A DNA stretch of 64,000 nucleotides from Pararge aegeria (Eukaryota > Arthropoda > Insecta > Lepidoptera > Nymphalidae): positions 15,688,501 through 15,752,500 of the forward strand of contig NC_053190.1 of assembly GCF_905163445.1 (NCBI RefSeq). The letters are read 5' to 3'. The notes under the pieces are model-generated. The model searched no databases and had not been told where the DNA came from. It saw only the letters and a list, made by a program, of their open reading frames with translations. Below are positions 1 through 9,442 of this stretch, piece after piece (positions within the stretch are counted from its first letter, which is position 1; every line of letters starts with the position of its first letter). Position numbers and translations under genes: made by a program.

Positions 1-70
1 ACGATCTAGCATGAGTTTTAATAACTAATAAACTAAAATGATCTGAAATAAAGTAAATTTTCTATAAACT

Positions 71-576
71 ACTAGCGTACCCCGCCCGCTTCGCCGGGCT
101 AGATTTTGCTTATTTTATTTAAACAATAAACTTCATCACATCAACCGATAGACGTCCACTGCTGGACATAGGTCTTTTGTAGGGAGTTCCAAGTTCCACG
201 GTTCTGAGCCGCTTGGATCCAAACAATAAACTTACATAATTAAATTTTTAATTAAAGTCTCATAATATATTAAATCATTTATTTCTCTCCGTATTCATTC
301 TCTTCTATTCTCTACCCGAGCGGGTGAAGATCATTATCTAAACCCATGTACACCCAACAATAGAATATCATCATAGTAAATAAAAGCTGTATTTGACAGT
401 TTGACAGCTCAAAAATAGGAGTGCTCCGATCGTCACCAAACTTTACAGGATTACTCGCCAGGTCAATCATGAGATTCCCTGAAAGTTTCATTGAAATCGG
501 TTCAGCCGTTTCGGAGCCTATACGGAACATACCCGCACACTTTCTCTTTTATATATATATATATATATATATAGAT
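71..576 (+). mobile_element. R-family interspersed repeat, copy 1, interrupted
   Basis: Begins 'actagcgtacc', carries the GC-rich 'cgcttcgccgggctag' box and ends in a (TA)n run plus 'tagat'. Two other copies lie at 2883-3266 and 44517-44930. The 3' part, with 'ttgaaatcggttcagccgtt' followed by 'ggagcctatacgg', resembles the 3' end of very common lepidopteran elements. I see no tRNA-type promoter and no conserved ORF; the short reading frames here recur because the repeat recurs. An 87-bp insertion sits at 134-220. Whether the family is Helitron-like or the tail of an RTE-like LINE is not settled by the sequence. Confidence 0.7.
134..220 (-). mobile_element. RTE-like LINE 3' fragment inserted in R repeat
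   Basis: A piece containing 'gacgtccactgctggacata' and 'ttgtagggagttccaagttcc' interrupts the R repeat. The host sequence 'aaacaataaactt' is present on both sides (121-133 and 221-233), a 13-bp target duplication, and copies 2 and 3 of the repeat lack the insert. Its reverse complement matches the ORF-terminal LINE sequence at 3596-3671 ('ggatccaagcggc', 'ctacaaaagacctatgtc'), so this is the extreme 3' end of an RTE-like LINE on the minus strand. Confidence 0.75.
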
Positions 577-687
577 AGATGGGAACAAGTTGTTGATTTG
601 ACAACGTATAATATGAATTGATGCTAATTTATCGGTCTGTCACGGATTAACTATAGCATAACTAATAATAGCAAATTTAAACTGAAA

Positions 688-990
688 CGGTGATACCACT
701 GTGGGTAGGAGCTCGAATTCTGTTTCGGGGAGCGGAGTTAAAATCCCAGCGCTTCTAACTTTTCTAAGATATGTGCGTTTTTTAAGTAATTAAAATATCA
801 CTTGCTCCAACAGTGAAGGAAAACATCGTGAGGAAACCTGCATGACTGGAAGTTCTCGATAATGTTCTCAAAGATGTGTGGAATCCACCAATCCTCACTG
901 GGCCAGCGTGGTGGACTACGGCCTTAGCACCTTCTTATTTTAGGAGACCCGTGACATGTAGTGGGCCGGTAATTGGTAGATACGATGAAG
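688..990 (+). mobile_element. SINE family A, full-length, diverged
   Basis: Starts with a decayed tRNA-like head ('cggtgataccactgtgggta'), then 'tatgtgcg', 'aaaatatcacttgct', 'gaggaaacctgcatg', 'ccagcgtggtggactacggc', and ends 'gtgggccggtaattgg' plus a purine-rich tail. The same order of blocks occurs in about a dozen copies in this window. Non-coding and presumably transcribed by Pol III when active. Confidence 0.85.
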
Positions 991-999
991 CTTATTATT

Positions 1000-1690
1000 C
1001 ATGAAATATTGCATCTGTACTAAACGTCTACATCCATCAAGTACTTAAAACTAAATTCATAGTACAGTCCCAAGTTGATACGTAAGGAGTGGGAGTTTTC
1101 TCGTAACTCAGTACCCCACAAAAACATTGCGATCATGTAAATGTATTCGTTGAACCTCCCCATCGAACTTGTTAGCGCGGGTACTTTGCAGAATATTCAT
1201 AGATTGAAACCTTTTAAAGGGAGCGCTGAGTGGTTTGTGAAGATAGAATCGATTCGATATCGGAAATTAATTGAATAAAACGCAGAATCGAGTGGGAAGG
1301 TATCGGCCTCCTCATGAATATGGATACCACGCTTTGTGAAAAAGTTTGAGTTATTAGTTGGCGGCCATTAGATAAGCGGATGTTATCTGCGACGAACAAA
1401 ACAAAAACGTGCGCTAACTTTCTTAATTTTATGTCTCTTAGAGATTTTAAACTACTACTTTTTTATATTATCGTGGTATGTACCCGTTGACTATATTTAA
1501 GAAATGTTTATATCTCATGATGTTAATCATATAGACTTATTGTTGACTGAAAATTTAATTTATGTCTATAAAAATATGGAAATTTTTTAAAGCTGTAACA
1601 ATATGAATATTGGATGCAAAAATAAACTCGTTAGGTAGTTTACTAGGCTAAAATAAAATTGCTAATTCGTTCAAGGGAAATAGTATATAA
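1000..1690. other. no recognised feature
   Basis: AT-rich DNA with scattered short ORFs of at most 61 codons, none of which I recognise. A moderately GC-rich patch at about 1,080-1,260 shows no repeat match elsewhere in the window. Confidence 0.6.
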
Positions 1691-1691
1691 T

Positions 1692-2010
1692 TTTATGAAC
1701 AAATTACCGAATGAAATCCTTGAGATGGCTCACAACAAGTTCAAATTTTATATAAAACGTAAGCTTACAGAAAAATCCTATTATAAGGGGTAAGGATTAC
1801 TTAAACCATAAAAAAGTTTAGGTATGAATATTCTAACTTTATAGCTTAGTAACAAGTGACTGTGAGATGGTGATTAAAAAAAAAAATACCCGACTAATTT
1901 TGTTATGGGCTCTTCTTAAACCAGGGCGCGCTTGGAACCCTCGTAGCTCTAGTTTTAAGTTTGTGAACGTAGTTATCACCATCCCCTTACAATTATGTAA
2001 ACATATATAT
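1692..2010 (+). mobile_element. CR1/jockey-like LINE 3' end (ttgact-tail subfamily)
   Basis: Positions 1692-1790 translate to the extreme C-terminus of a LINE reverse transcriptase ORF (residues ...NKLPNEIL..HNKFKFYIKR.LTEKSYY..), with a TAA at 1791. The 3' UTR follows, with 'gtgagatggtgat', 'taccagggcgcg'-like and 'ggaaccctcgtagct' blocks. The same 3' end recurs at 16555-16975, 22155-22510 (minus) and 39843-40095. Truncation at the 5' side is typical of target-primed reverse transcription. Confidence 0.75.
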
Positions 2011-2013
2011 ATC

Positions 2014-2165
2014 AACTGGTCTAGTCTGGGCTAGTTACCACTCTACAGATAAGCGATTTAGGTACGATGCCACGTTGGGTATACACACACACATACTACA
2101 GCTGCCAGGTTCGCCCGCTTTGATCTTAGACTGCCTGACTTACCGCGTCTAGTTGAGTGATGCAG
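2014..2165 (+). mobile_element. SINE family B, internal fragment
   Basis: Contains 'ctagttaccactctac', 'taagcgatttaggtacgatg', 'gcccgctttgatcttagact' and 'gatgcagtctaagat', matching the body of family B but diverged and without the tRNA-like head. It lies directly after the CR1-like tail. Confidence 0.6.
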
Positions 2166-2169
2166 TCTA

Positions 2170-2880
2170 AGATTGCAAAGTAAGGATAACATAGAATAAT
2201 AATGGTGTTTATCGAATATCATACAATTTACTCGTATTATACTTGGTTTATGCTTTTATTAATTTATGGTAAGAATAGATTCATAATTTTTTGTATTATT
2301 TTCCTTAGTTGCCTTTGCATCTGGTGCCCATTTAAATGCAATACGCCTGCATTGCGAATTTGCTCCCAAGAGCACAACTATTTTATGCACCTCAACGACC
2401 CTATTTCATAGTAGCTGATAGCGCCTTCGATTTCGTATTCCGTTTGCCGTCTCCCTCATACCACCTAATTTGATAAGCGACAGCACTATAATGCAGAAAC
2501 AAATAGAGCATTGAAAACCTCACATCGGCTCCGATCCGATATTTGGAGTCTCGCCAGCCTTTATCGAATTTATGTAAAACGTTGGAAATTGAGGTGAGAA
2601 ACGACCACCGTAACTATGTCTGCATTTCTTTTGAAATAAAACGTGGCAAGGGGCAAAAAGTTTGTTAACTGTCGAAAATATTTTAAATTTTATGATCTCC
2701 TTGCTCCTAAGTTCATGAATTAGGAAACAAGTTTGGACAGCACGCGAGGGAATATTGATTACGCTCGAGTAAAAGTTATTAGTCTCCGGTATTCTTCGTG
2801 AACTTTTGCGGTTAAAATAATATTACTTGGTTGTAATATTTTCAGTCATATTTGTTAGTAAACATCATTATAAATATATT
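2170..2880. other. no recognised feature
   Basis: Mixed-composition DNA with no repeat shared elsewhere in the window. A 69-codon ORF at 2202-2411 is rich in hydrophobic and Cys residues, but its composition is what AT-rich random sequence gives. Confidence 0.5.
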
Positions 2881-2882
2881 AT

Positions 2883-3266
2883 ACTAGCGTACCCAGCCCG
2901 CTTCGCCGGGCTAGATTTTGCTTTCTTTTATTTAAACAATAAACTTACATCATAAAATTTTTAATTTAAGTCTCATAATATATTAAATCATTTATTTCTC
3001 CGTATTCATTATTTTCTATTCTCTTCTCTAGCAGGTGAAGATCATTATCTACACCCATGTACACCCAACAATAGAAAATCATCATAGTAAATAAAAGCTT
3101 TATTTGACAGTTCAAAAATAGGAGTGCTCCGATCGTCACTAAACTTTACAGGATTACTCGCCAGGTCAATCCGGAGATTCGCCGAAAATTTCATTGAAAT
3201 CGGTCCAGCCGTTTCGGAGCCTATACGGAACATACTCACACACTTTCTCTTTTATATATATAGATT
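2883..3266 (+). mobile_element. R-family interspersed repeat, copy 2, uninterrupted
   Basis: Shares the 'actagcgtacccagcccgct' start and 'tatatatagat' end with copies 1 and 3. It lacks the 87-bp insertion of copy 1, so it shows the pre-insertion structure. A family A SINE begins about 10 bp after it. Confidence 0.75.
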
Positions 3267-3276
3267 ATTCATACAG

Positions 3277-3568
3277 GCGGTGATAGCCCAGTGGGTAGGA
3301 GTTTAACTTCACTTTCGGGGCGCCGAGTTCAAATCCAAGCACGCAACTCTAACTTTTGTAGCTTATGTGCGTTTAAAGTAATCAAAATATCACTTGCTAC
3401 AACGGTGAAGGGTATCATCGGAAACCTGCATGCCTGAGAGTTCTCCATAATGTTCTCAAAGGCGTGTGGACTCCACCAATATGCACTGGGCCAGCGCAGT
3501 GGACTACGGCCGTAACAACTTCTCATTGTGAGAGGAGGTCAGTGCCCTATAGTGGGTCGGTAATGGGA
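3277..3568 (+). mobile_element. SINE family A, copy fused to LINE tail
   Basis: Clear tRNA-like head 'ggcggtgatagcccagtggg', an internal 'gagttcaaatccaagc' where a B box is expected, and body blocks as in the other copies, ending at 'gtgggtcggtaatggg'. The sequence then passes without a poly-A or (gat)n tail into LINE coding sequence. Confidence 0.8.
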
Positions 3569-3685
3569 TCCTCGACGAGGTGGACGGATGTAGTCAAACG
3601 ATTCGCAGGGAGCCACAGGATCCAAGCGGCACAAGCCCGTGATATGTGGAAATTCCTACAAAAGACCTATGTCTTGTATGATTAA
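3569..3685 (+). pseudogene. RTE-like LINE ORF2 C-terminal fragment
   Basis: In frame, this segment encodes residues RWTDVVKRFAGSHRIQAAQ and then RDMWKFLQKTYV, followed by a stop at 3683-3685. The pattern RWTDD..K.AG..WI..AQDR..W...EEA is the usual C-terminus of RTE-clade ORF2. Only about 40 codons remain. The upstream part of the 73-codon ORF is SINE A read through and is not protein-coding. The reverse complement of this end was inserted at 134-220. Confidence 0.65.
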
Positions 3686-3699
3686 CTCTTAATCATATT

Positions 3700-4004
3700 T
3701 AAGTATGTTTTAGTATATATTAGTTTATTATTTTTTATATTTATTATTATTAGTATTTTATGTGTGTAATCTTGATAAGTATTAGTGTGTAATTGTTCGT
3801 AAGTATGTATATAATAATAATACACCCCACCAATCGGTTTCCTTTGGTTTTCCTAATCCTAAGGTTGCCTGGAAGAGATCGCTACTAAGCGATAAGGCCG
3901 CCCTTTGTATTCTACTTTTTAAGTTTATTTTTGTTGTGTCCATTGTTTTTTTTCTTATTTGTACAAATAAAGTGTATAAATAAAAATAAATAAATAATAT
4001 GTCT
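3700..4004 (+). mobile_element. LINE 3' UTR with 'gttgcctgg' end
   Basis: Matches the 3' UTR that follows the LINE ORF at 23.66-24.03 kb: an AT-rich stretch with 'tatattagtttatt', then 'cctaatcctaaggttgcctg', 'agatcgctactaagcgataa', 'ggccgcc', and an 'aataaa'-rich A/T tail. This is the 3' end of a jockey/CR1-type LINE, placed directly after the RTE-like fragment. Confidence 0.7.
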
Positions 4005-4245
4005 AGTAGTAGACGTCCATCGGTTATCATGGTAATTATGAACGTTCATAACATTGTATCTTTAATTGACCGTTGCCTACCTCGTCATCTTACTCACATT
4101 TTAGGTTGGCTGGCAGAGATCTCTTTAGCTTTCCTTTGTATGTTACCTTATACAACCTTATACATAAGGTTTTGTTGTCACAATTTTGTGGTACATTTGA
4201 TTTGACAATTTGATGAAATGAAGTTGTAACATTTAATAATAGTAA
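4005..4245 (+). mobile_element. possible decayed LINE 3' UTR
   Basis: 'ttaggttggctggcagagat' at about 4,103 echoes the 'gttgcctggcagagatcgct' LINE 3' signature but is degraded, and no tail follows. Probably an older relative of the preceding element; weak support. Confidence 0.35.
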
Positions 4246-4328
4246 TACATTCTACTTAATAGGATTCTAATCGCTTTGATTAATTTAATGTAACATCACT
4301 CTAATAATCTAATTTTTATTGCGGTAAA

Positions 4329-4668
4329 ATGTTACATTATACACATACGGAATATATCTTAAGTACAATTCTGTTATCGCCTTCCGAATAAGAAACAATA
4401 TACTAAGTACAACATAATATGAATCGGTCGGTGAAATGGAAATCGGTTACTTTTTTAGAAATTTCGTAATAATATCTTAATAGCCCCACTGTAAACTAAG
4501 AAACCGGGCCTGTTCTTACATCTGACGTCAATGTTTTCACATCGGGGGCTTATTAAAATTTTACGCCGTCGGCTTTTCCGAATTGAATTAATTTTAATGT
4601 ACGAAACACGGAATACCTCGGAATTTCCCGGTTGATTTCGAAATTAAATCTCAACTGTGTTTGTTTTG
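4329..4668. repeat. N repeat, copy 1
   Basis: Pairs with 9153-9442 in the same orientation. The flanks are diverged with indels ('acggaatatat', 'cttaagt', 'ggaaatcggt'), but 4497-4552 is identical over 56 bp to 9312-9367. That core holds a palindromic TGACGTCA (CRE-type) octamer. I do not recognise the family and no TIR or tail is obvious. Confidence 0.65.
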
Positions 4669-5107
4669 GAGCGATTTATTATTAATCTTAAAGGTATTTG
4701 AAACGGATACGCGATCTTTCGAGTTTGTCTTGAAACAAATTAGGGGCGAGGGCTACATAAGAAATGATGAAATTTCCAATCTTGAAAATACGTCTTCATA
4801 TATTTTGGCTGTGGAAATGAGCATCTATGTGATTGTTATTTTAAGCCTATCATGCTACACAAGGTTAGCAAGCAGACCCGGATTTATGCGAGGAAATGAG
4901 GTTACAGCTCACCATATCTTAGCTCTGATGCTTTTTTTCCCCTACATATTGTACATAGTAGTGAGAGAGGTAAAAAGTAACCTGTATCTATTTTACAAAT
5001 CAAAGATGTCATCTATGTTCTTCTTTGAATTAAATAGGAGTTATGTGCGTTTTAAGAAATTAAATATCGCTGCTTTAAAGGCAAACATCAAGAAGAAATC
5101 TTTCTGA
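4661..5107 (+). CDS. unidentified 148-codon ORF, probably not a gene
   Basis: This is the second-longest ORF in the window. The start lies at the end of N repeat copy 1 and the last 25 or so codons lie in a decayed family A SINE, so only about 4,670-5,025 is unexplained. Residues 47-67 and 84-102 are hydrophobic and could span a membrane; the C-terminus is Lys-rich. I recognise no domain. Composite origin and the absence of visible splice or promoter context argue for a chance ORF, though its length is somewhat unexpected at this AT content. Confidence 0.2.
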   Translation: MFWSDLLLILKVFETDTRSFEFVLKQIRGEGYIRNDEISNLENTSSYILAVEMSIYVIVILSLSCYTRLASRPGFMRGNEVTAHHILALMLFFPYILYIVVREVKSNLYLFYKSKMSSMFFFELNRSYVRFKKLNIAALKANIKKKSF

Positions 5108-5310
5108 GAGCTCAAAGGAGTTTGTCCCGATTCGCACTTGTCTAGCCTGATGGAATACGGCCTTAGACTTTCTCATTCTATAAAACAGAGTAAAAATATA
5201 TAAAAAATTATAATGTTTCAGCTCTTGCCCCTGACTTCGTTCGCGTTTGTTTTTGTATTGAAGCATCAGTAGTAACAGTATATTTGAGAGACCCGTGGTA
5301 TTCGATGAAG
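5030..5310 (+). mobile_element. SINE family A, decayed, with internal insert
   Basis: Family A blocks 'ttatgtgcgttttaagaaat', 'gcacttgtctagcctgatgg' and 'tacggccttagac' are followed, after about 90 bp of foreign sequence, by 'gagacccgtgg' and 'attcgatgaagg'. The insert (about 5,190-5,285) contains 'tgacttcgttcgcgtttg', typical of Helitron-like repeat ends in Lepidoptera. Confidence 0.55.
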
Positions 5311-5449
5311 GTTTAGTTCTAGTGAAATTTTAACGTTACTAACTTTGATAAAAAAGAATCGAGTGTAGTTTTTTAAAAAAACTTGTTCAATTACTTAATA
5401 AAAAAGAATATCCATAAATAACTGTTTAGGTTTACTTCTTTAAAATTTC

Positions 5450-5575
5450 TGAAAGACTGAGACTAAAGAAAGGTGAAGAAGTGGTTAAAATCGATCCAGT
5501 ATTTTTGGAGCCTATTCGGTACAAACAAACGAACAAAAAAATCTTCCTAATATTAGTATTATATATGAAATTCTA
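5450..5575 (+). mobile_element. 3' end of R-like / Helitron-like repeat
   Basis: 'gttaaaatcgatccagtatt' followed by 'ggagcctattcggtacaaac' and ending 'taatattagtattatat' matches the 3' terminal pattern shared by R elements and related lepidopteran repeats ('...agtatagat'). Confidence 0.5.
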
Positions 5576-5607
5576 GTTATTATATGAATGCATTAAAAAT
5601 ATGGCGC

Positions 5608-5680
5608 AGTAGCACTGTATTAAAAATTCAAAATTCATTTATTTCAATTAGGTCTACTTTATAAGCACTTTTAGAAATAT
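5608..5680 (-). mobile_element. CR1-like LINE tail ((gaatttt)n subfamily), fragment
   Basis: 'aaaattcaaaattcatttat' with 'ttcaattaggtctac' and 'taagcacttttagaaa' is the reverse complement of the LINE tail seen at 61.74-61.81 kb and 38.25-38.31 kb. Only about 70 bp remain. Confidence 0.55.
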
Positions 5681-5704
5681 TGGGCTTTGTATATGAGATT
5701 TTAC

Positions 5705-6010
5705 TAGTACTACCGACGCAAACGAGCGGTCATCACCAGGCTTATTTCTTCCGCTAAGCAGCATCGTTGCAATGCTGTGTTCCGGTCCAAGGGACGTGGG
5801 TGCCGGTGTAACTACTTCCACGTGAGGCTTAACACCTCAGGATACGCCAGGCATACGCCTCAGGATGATGGAAACAGAGGGTTACGTTACTGGACCTGAT
5901 CCTGGCTTGCTCAGCGGAGTGTTGCCCTGCTAATAGGCGGTGGTTTTCCACTTACCATCAGGTGGGCCATCTGCTTGGTGTATCATTATTTATTATAAAA
6001 AAAAGAGATA
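5705..6010 (+). mobile_element. J repeat, near full-length
   Basis: Contains 'ttcttccgctaagcagcatc', 'gttccggtccaagggacgtg', 'aacacctcagg', 'ggcggtggttttccacttac' and 'catcaggtgggccatctgct', then an A-rich end. This block order is common in Lepidoptera and recurs at 39.1, 39.77 and 53.4-54.2 kb. It is probably a SINE or LINE 3' end. A small local duplication ('aggatacgcc'/'catacgcctcaggat') sits at about 5,838-5,865. Confidence 0.65.
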
Positions 6011-6047
6011 GGAAGCCTGTACCCAATAAAGACTAGGTAACATGGTG

Positions 6048-6400
6048 AGAAGCGTTGAAAGCCCAGTGGGTAGGAATTCGAGTTCACTTTCGAGGAGGTG
6101 AGTTCGTATCCCAGAATGCATCATTCACTTTTCTAAGTTATGTGCGTTTTAAGGAAATAAAATATCACTTGCTTCAACGGTGAAGGAAAACGTCGTGAGA
6201 AAACCTGCATGCCTGAGAGTTGTCCATAATGTTCGCAAAAGTGTGCGAAGTCCACCAATCCGCACTGGGACAGCGTGGTGGACTACGGCCTTAATTCCTG
6301 ATCATTGTGCGAGGAGACCCGTGCCCTGTAGTGTGCTTATAATTGGTTGATGTGGTGATGATGATGAAGGATGGTGACGATGATACTGAAGAATAAAGAG
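6048..6400 (+). mobile_element. SINE family A, full-length
   Basis: Head 'gcgttgaaagcccagtggg', 'gagttcgtatcccag', body with 'ccagcgtggtggactacgg'-type block, and a tail of 'gatgtggtgatgatgatgaa'. The (gat)n tail is well preserved. Confidence 0.8.
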
Positions 6401-6537
6401 TTTATTTTAAATTGGTCACACCAAATTCTTTATTCATCAGAAACATAAATAATATATACATGTAAATAAATATGCATATATTTATATTTATTATTTATAC
6501 ATTTATATTTATTTACAATTGAACCACTCGTTAAGCT

Positions 6538-6645
6538 ACTAGGTATTTTTGTCTGTTGGCAGTCTTCGGCCTTGGTCGTAAAATCGTACTAAAAAAGATG
6601 ACGTACTGCTAAGCGATTTAGTGTTCCGGTACGATGTCGCTTGGA
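6538..6645 (+). mobile_element. SINE family B, fragment
   Basis: 'gtactgctaagcgatttagt' followed by 'gttccggtacgatgtcgct' is the central block of family B. Neither head nor tail is present. Confidence 0.55.
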
Positions 6646-6984
6646 CACCTTTAATATTTTTGCGATCTTGTTGTTGCAGTAATGTGGTGGTAGATTACAA
6701 TACGTTTATCAACACTGTCTTTCTTATCAACACAGTCTATTACCATTTTTTAAAAACTTGTCAAAGATCATTTTTTGTCTGCATCTGCGGATCTTTAACT
6801 TGCCTATTCCCTTCTGTTTTATTTGTGGTTTGACAATATTGTATATATTTATTTATTATTGATATTAATTATATAGGTATATATTAATTATTATCACTAT
6901 CTATATATTTTATTGTAAGTTTGTTATATGTACATATTATATTTGTATATATAGGTTTATGCTTGTTTATTTGCAACACAGTAC

Positions 6985-7160
6985 AGTTAAATGCACCACC
7001 TACCTCTCTTCTTGAGCTGTTTTTAACGCCTTTGGTTGCCTGGATGAGATCGCTATGTAGCGATAAGGCCGCCAAATTGTATACCTTTTGTTAAATTTTT
7101 ACTTTTAATTTGTTATGTTTATGTGGTGTACAATAAAAGTGTATTCATTCATTCATTCTT
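6985..7160 (+). mobile_element. LINE 3' UTR with 'gttgcctgg' end and (attc)n tail
   Basis: 'ggttgcctggatgagatcgc', 'tagcgataaggccgcc', 'gtacaataaaagtg', ending in (attc)n at 7141-7158. Same 3' UTR class as at 3.7-4.0, 23.7-24.0 and 34.76-34.94 kb, but with a different simple-repeat tail. Confidence 0.7.
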
Positions 7161-7345
7161 TTCCCGCGGGTGTCATATGAGGAAGGAGCTATAATGGAGT
7201 ATGGGAGGCAGCGTTCTCTTTGCTTCTAAGAGTATCCATCTACTGCGATCAACAACCTTTACAGCGTAATGATTATTGCGAAAACCTTCCGTTGGGAGAG
7301 GCATTTAGTCCAGCAGTGCACTGTTATTGGCTACTGTTGGCATTT
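7160..7345 (+). mobile_element. LINE 3'-region fragment ('cccgcgggtgtc')
   Basis: 'ttcccgcgggtgtcatatga' through 'gcatttagtccagcagtgca' and 'ggctactgttgg' resembles the 3' end of a LINE very common in Lepidoptera (typical form 'cccgcgggtgtcgtaagagg ... cagcagtggactgttat'). Heavily mutated; no ORF. Confidence 0.5.
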
Positions 7346-7414
7346 AGGAATAAAAGAAAATTTAAATGTTATTAGAGAGTAGATGATCTAAGATAATAAT
7401 TATATGTTTGAATG

Positions 7415-7575
7415 GCTTGTTTTTATTATTATTGTTATTTTTATATTTTAATTTTATTTTATTATTTGTAATTATATCTTGTTGTTAAATTCTTTTAATA
7501 GCCCCGGGGCGACGAATTGGGCTCCTGTAATGTCTTCACGGAGTGCGTTGCTAAATAAATAAAAAAAAATTTGAA
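7415..7575 (+). mobile_element. A-tailed LINE-like 3' end
   Basis: An AT-rich run, then 'gccccggggcgacgaattgg', 'gctcctgtaatgtcttcacg' and 'aataaataaaaaaaaa'. The GC-rich block followed by a polyadenylation-like tail suggests a short LINE 3' end. Family not recognised with certainty. Confidence 0.4.
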
Positions 7576-7989
7576 ATAGCATAAAAAAAATTACTTAGCC
7601 AAAATTTAAAAACATCAACCTGTTCGAGAGTATTCTATCAATAGAAAAGACATGCAAATTGGCAAAGAGACGTCGCTGAAATCGGTAAAGAAGCAAAGAA
7701 TATTCACAAAACTAAAATTGTCTTCCTCTTTTTTGGATATCGATTAAAATAAGATAACAGTGTGATGAACGATGTAGGTACACACGGATTTTAGTGTCAT
7801 GGCTCGCAATACGCGGCGATAATAAGTTTTGTCGAAGCTCTTAATCTAACTTTCGCGATAGCCAATTTGTATGACAGTTTCTGTATCAGTGGCATTATAG
7901 CCGACGCGTGTGTGTAATGAGATAAAAAGTTTTTTGATACACTATTATTAACTGTTCTAATACGAGTTCTGTAATGAGTAAACTTTTAA

Positions 7990-8132
7990 TGTACTTTGCA
8001 GTGATACTTAGGTCCGAAACTCCCACCAAACCTGACCAGAAAATTAATAAATCCCAAATTGCTTCTCCCAGTGATTGAACCTGGGACCTCCAACTTAAGA
8101 CCACTGTAACTGCTGTGCTAGGGAGACCGAAA
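7990..8132 (-). mobile_element. tRNA-like SINE head, family B variant
   Basis: Read on the minus strand it begins 'cggtctccctagcacagcag', has 'gaggtcccaggttcaatcac' as a B-box-like segment, then 'aatttgggatttattaattt'. This parallels the head of family B copies ('gaggtcc..ggttcgattc'). The body is missing. Confidence 0.55.
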
Positions 8133-8411
8133 AAACCATGGCTGCTGTTTCATTATATAGGTTATACAATTTATGAGGAATAAATACATATTTCTTGGTA
8201 TCGCGACGTGCTGATTATAAATTCCATCGAGTATGATTAACTGAATGTCACTGTCACCCAATCACACGATTAAAAAAAACAAATTTAAATTTGAAACAGC
8301 TGATCGATATAATTGAGTTTTTCAAAGGCAGGAAGAGAATTTCGCTAGGAAGGGAAAACGGAAATTTAGAGTTAGAAAAGTCGCGTGTAACTTGTAGTAT
8401 TTTATTAAAAT

Positions 8412-8650
8412 GGAACTGTACGTAAGCTCCTACTAATATTACAAATTTGAAAGTGTGTTTGTTTGTCGGTGTGTTCACGCCATGAATAAACAAAAAATCA
8501 ACTCTATTTTAAGCATGGAGTTAGTTGAAAGGGCGAAGACTAAAAAAGGCTACTTTTTATCCCACGAAAATAAAAGGTTCCCACGGGATTTAAAGTAAAA
8601 CCGTAATCAACGCGGACGAAGTCGCGGGAAAAAGCAACTTTGCTGATAAA
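8412..8650 (+). mobile_element. Lep1-like (Helitron-type) repeat
   Basis: 'ctactaatattacaaatttg', 'aaagtgtgtttgtttgtcgg', 'gagttagttgaaaggg', 'ggctactttttatcccacg', 'ggttcccacgggattta', 'gcggacgaagtcgcggg'. This matches the layout of lepidopteran Lep1-type non-autonomous elements, which I recall being assigned to Helitrons. The expected 'cagctagt' terminus is altered to 'aaaagcaact'. Confidence 0.65.
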
Positions 8651-8669
8651 TAAGGCACTATAATTAACC

Positions 8670-8850
8670 ATTTGCTCTATGAAGTCTGTTTCGCGATATA
8701 TTTGCTCGCTGCAAACGCACCGAAGTGATACTCGACGCGAATGTTTGTATTGACTTTCCCTTTTTTTACATTTCCCTGTGTGGACGCCTGTGGAGGATCC
8801 GCGTACTATGTGCAAACAATATGGGCCTTTCATAGTATAAACTCAAATTC
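8670..8850. repeat. O repeat, copy 1
   Basis: 'tttcgcgatatatttgctcg', 'aacgcaccgaagtgatactc', 'tttgtattgactttccct' and 'acgcctgtggagga' align with 9830-10040. More decayed relatives lie at 10.9 and 12.5 kb. Unrecognised family; all four copies fall within 4 kb. Confidence 0.6.
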
Positions 8851-9152
8851 GAGCAAATTGAGAGTTCTGCTAATATAATACAGTAGACTACCTTGCCGAA
8901 GAAGAACGTCTTGGCTGAAAAATTTACACGAATTCTTCTTGATAAGTACCCGATCTCGGTTCCGTGCTGCTTCCAAAGTACAGATAGCCTCAGTGGTTGC
9001 CAACCTTCGGTAGGAAATTGCACTTCAAGAAGATAAATTCAGCATGCTAAAATTCGCCTTTTCGATAACGTGACTTGCGACGCATGTTAATTATTAAAAA
9101 AATCACAAAATATGAGAGTAAGTGGTTTTGTGGGTCGGAAAGTGGCAAGTTC

Positions 9153-9442
9153 TATTTTTTACACACCTACGGAATATATTATCTTAAGTGTAATTATATT
9201 ATCACGTTCCGAAATAAAAACAAAATACTTAGGTACTACAACATTGCGTATGGAAATCGGTCAAATCCAACTTTTTTTGAAATCTCCTGATTTCCTAATT
9301 TCACAGTAAATTAAGAAACCGGGCCTGTTCTTACATCTGACGTCAATGTTTTCACATCGGGGGCTTAATTTCCGGAAAACCTCGGAATTTCCAAGGTGAT
9401 TTCAGAATTAAATCTAAACTATGTCTGTTTTTGAGCGATTTA
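9153..9442. repeat. N repeat, copy 2
   Basis: Direct-orientation partner of 4329-4668. The 56-bp core 9312-9367 is identical to copy 1 while the sequence on either side differs by substitutions and indels. The two overlapping ORFs at 9075-9309 read across this repeat and have no support as genes. Confidence 0.65.

Noticed and set aside
549..575. (TA)n microsatellites here and at 51,522, 56,517 and 57,497
   Set aside because: Real, but each is the tail or edge of a recognised element and adds nothing on its own.
312..621. Overlapping 66- and 72-codon ORFs with near-copies at 3045-3306
   Set aside because: They recur because both lie in R repeats. They read through on opposite strands and include the (TA)n region; nothing indicates protein function.
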